Assembly (NCBI RefSeq): GCF_001625595.1
Contig: NZ_AUXT01000157.1
Coordinates: 1 to 64,000, forward strand
DNA from: Pseudoalteromonas luteoviolacea NCIMB 1942
Lineage (GTDB): Bacteria; Pseudomonadota; Gammaproteobacteria; Enterobacterales; Alteromonadaceae
Direction: 5' to 3'
Length of the DNA: 64,000 nt
A model generated the notes under the pieces. That model was given only the letters and a program-made list of their open reading frames with translations. It did no database searches and had not been told where the DNA came from. The number at the start of each line of letters is the position of its first letter. Positions within the stretch are counted from its first letter, which is position 1. This document shows positions 62,975 through 64,000 of the stretch, one piece after another. The position numbers and the translations under genes were made by a program.

Positions 62975-64000
62975 TTAATTAGCTTTTGGCTTTTTGTACA
63001 TTTCAAACCAAGCGAGTGTATGCTCAATCTTAGAGATCATGCGCGATGGCCTGCCTGCGATACCATGAGGCGCATCAGGTACACGAATAAGTACGGTATC
63101 GACCTTACGTAGTTTCAGTGCTTGGTAGAATTGCTCAGATTCAGACATAGGTGTACGTCGGTCTAACTCGCCCGTCATGATTAATGATGGTGTTGTTACA
63201 TTACCTACCAGAGATAGTGGTGAGCGCTGCCAATAGTGAGCGAAATTCTCCCAAGGAAGCCCTGGGAATTGGTTGCGAATTTGACCAATGTAGCTATCTG
63301 CGGTAAGTACTTTACTGATCCAGTTTATGACTGGTTTAGTAATCGCGGCTGCATTAAATCGGTCCGTTAAGCCAATGGCGTAAGCCGTGGCAATACCACC
63401 AGCAGAACCCCCTGCGATAAACAGATTTTGCTCATCAATAAAGCCTTTTTTAATTAGCGTATCAACTGCTGAGTTGTGATCTGCAAAATCTTCTTTGGAG
63501 CTATATTTACCATCGAGTAATAGCGCGAAACGTTCACCATAACTAGTTGAACCACGATAGTTAACGTATACAACGACGTAACCTTCAGCAGCGTAACGTT
63601 GTAATTCAGCGCTAAAGTGAGGACCATATGCCAAGTGAGGGCCGCCATGGATTTCGACCATTAATGGGTATTGCTTAGCTTTATCGAAATTCGGTGGGGT
63701 GATATACCAACCTTGAATATGTTCACCATCAAACTCTGATTTGTAATTGAGTTCATGCACTTGGCCCAGTGTTTTAGTTGCAAGCAGATCTTGGTTTAAC
63801 TGTGTCAGTGTCGCTTTTTTACCCTTGTAGAAATAGCCCACATCGGCAGGTGAATGGCTATGCCCCTGAGTAAAGGCTATTGCCCCATTATTGGCCATGG
63901 TAAAATTACCACTGACGTAAGGGCGACCTAGTGTTGTTCCAGACACATCATCAAGCAAGGATTTGATTTTGCCACGAGATGAGACTTTAGCTAAAACTCG
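62975..64000 (-). CDS. S9 family peptidase, C-terminal part (gene runs off the right edge)
   Basis: The last 341 codons of an S9 prolyl oligopeptidase-type enzyme. The end of the propeller (LGRPYVSGNFTMANNGAIAF) and the full hydrolase domain are present: HGGPHLAYGPHF, nucleophile in GGSAGG, Asp in GELDRRTP, His in DAPHGIAGRPS. It is closely similar throughout to the peptidase at 30032-32101 (for example KPVINWISKVLTADSY against KPVINWISFVLTADAY), so the two are paralogues. The N-terminus lies beyond 64000; the frame is open to the edge. Confidence 0.92.
   Translation of the reverse strand, partial: RVLAKVSSRGKIKSLLDDVSGTTLGRPYVSGNFTMANNGAIAFTQGHSHSPADVGYFYKGKKATLTQLNQDLLATKTLGQVHELNYKSEFDGEHIQGWYITPPNFDKAKQYPLMVEIHGGPHLAYGPHFSAELQRYAAEGYVVVYVNYRGSTSYGERFALLLDGKYSSKEDFADHNSAVDTLIKKGFIDEQNLFIAGGSAGGIATAYAIGLTDRFNAAAITKPVINWISKVLTADSYIGQIRNQFPGLPWENFAHYWQRSPLSLVGNVTTPSLIMTGELDRRTPMSESEQFYQALKLRKVDTVLIRVPDAPHGIAGRPSRMISKIEHTLAWFEMYKKPKAN

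Overview
The window looks like chromosomal DNA of a marine gammaproteobacterium, most likely Pseudoalteromonas or a close relative. This is an inference from AT-rich base composition and from gene content: a LipL32-type surface lipoprotein, SbtA bicarbonate transport, AbgT and AGCS transporters, two S9 peptidases, and a very large Reg_prop/Y_Y_Y hybrid sensor kinase. No rRNA, tRNA, CRISPR array or prophage was seen. Most genes are single units or two- to three-gene operons, and many convergent pairs share a perfect hairpin as a bidirectional terminator.

Layout. 0-5 kb: a decayed ISAs1-type transposase, AbgT, an orphan SdhC/SdhD-like pair lacking both haem-ligand histidines, a zinc-ribbon membrane gene behind a perfect Fur-box palindrome, and ChrA. 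5-15 kb: LysR regulators, a spondin-domain lipoprotein, a bicarbonate transporter unit, endonuclease III, a DUF533 protein, a small HTH regulator with 11-bp repeats nearby, a tandem cystatin-like protein, an orphan ExbD and a serine hydrolase. 14-20 kb: two large exported proteins, one with OB-type repeats and one a 5'-nucleotidase-family lipoprotein with a hexanucleotide-encoded Glu-Pro linker. 20-28 kb: AraC, DUF2306, LipL32, HxlR/SDR, a reductase-DUF2269-DoxX operon and a TPR protein.

28-34 kb is the most accessory-looking part. It has a fibrinogen-like pseudogene with two in-frame stops, two short peptide genes with a shared leader (candidate RiPP or bacteriocin-like precursors), an S9 peptidase, an orphan FetB-like permease and a secreted protein of unknown function. 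34-47 kb holds a lipoate-ligase-like protein, LysR, an alpha/beta hydrolase, arfA with a hairpin enclosing its stop codon, transporters, a cysteine-synthase-like enzyme, an MsbA-like ABC transporter, GrpB, CreA, and a divergent NTF2-like/LysR pair in which each gene carries one in-frame stop.

47-64 kb is signalling and polymer-related: a secreted GH13 amylase, a two-receiver histidine-kinase-like protein divergent from an 1845-residue hybrid sensor, a CadC-like regulator, a membrane protein with a flavinylation-like motif, a secreted beta-helix protein divergent from a membrane-bound regulator with a LamG sensor domain, a coiled-coil protein and a second, partial S9 peptidase.

The observations most worth following are the haem-ligand-less SdhCD pair between Fur-type sites, the pair of leader-sharing peptides, the arfA hairpin, and the wHTH-TM-LamG regulator next to a beta-helix protein. 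Several genes carry isolated nonsense codons, so recent gene decay or base-calling error should be separated by resequencing.
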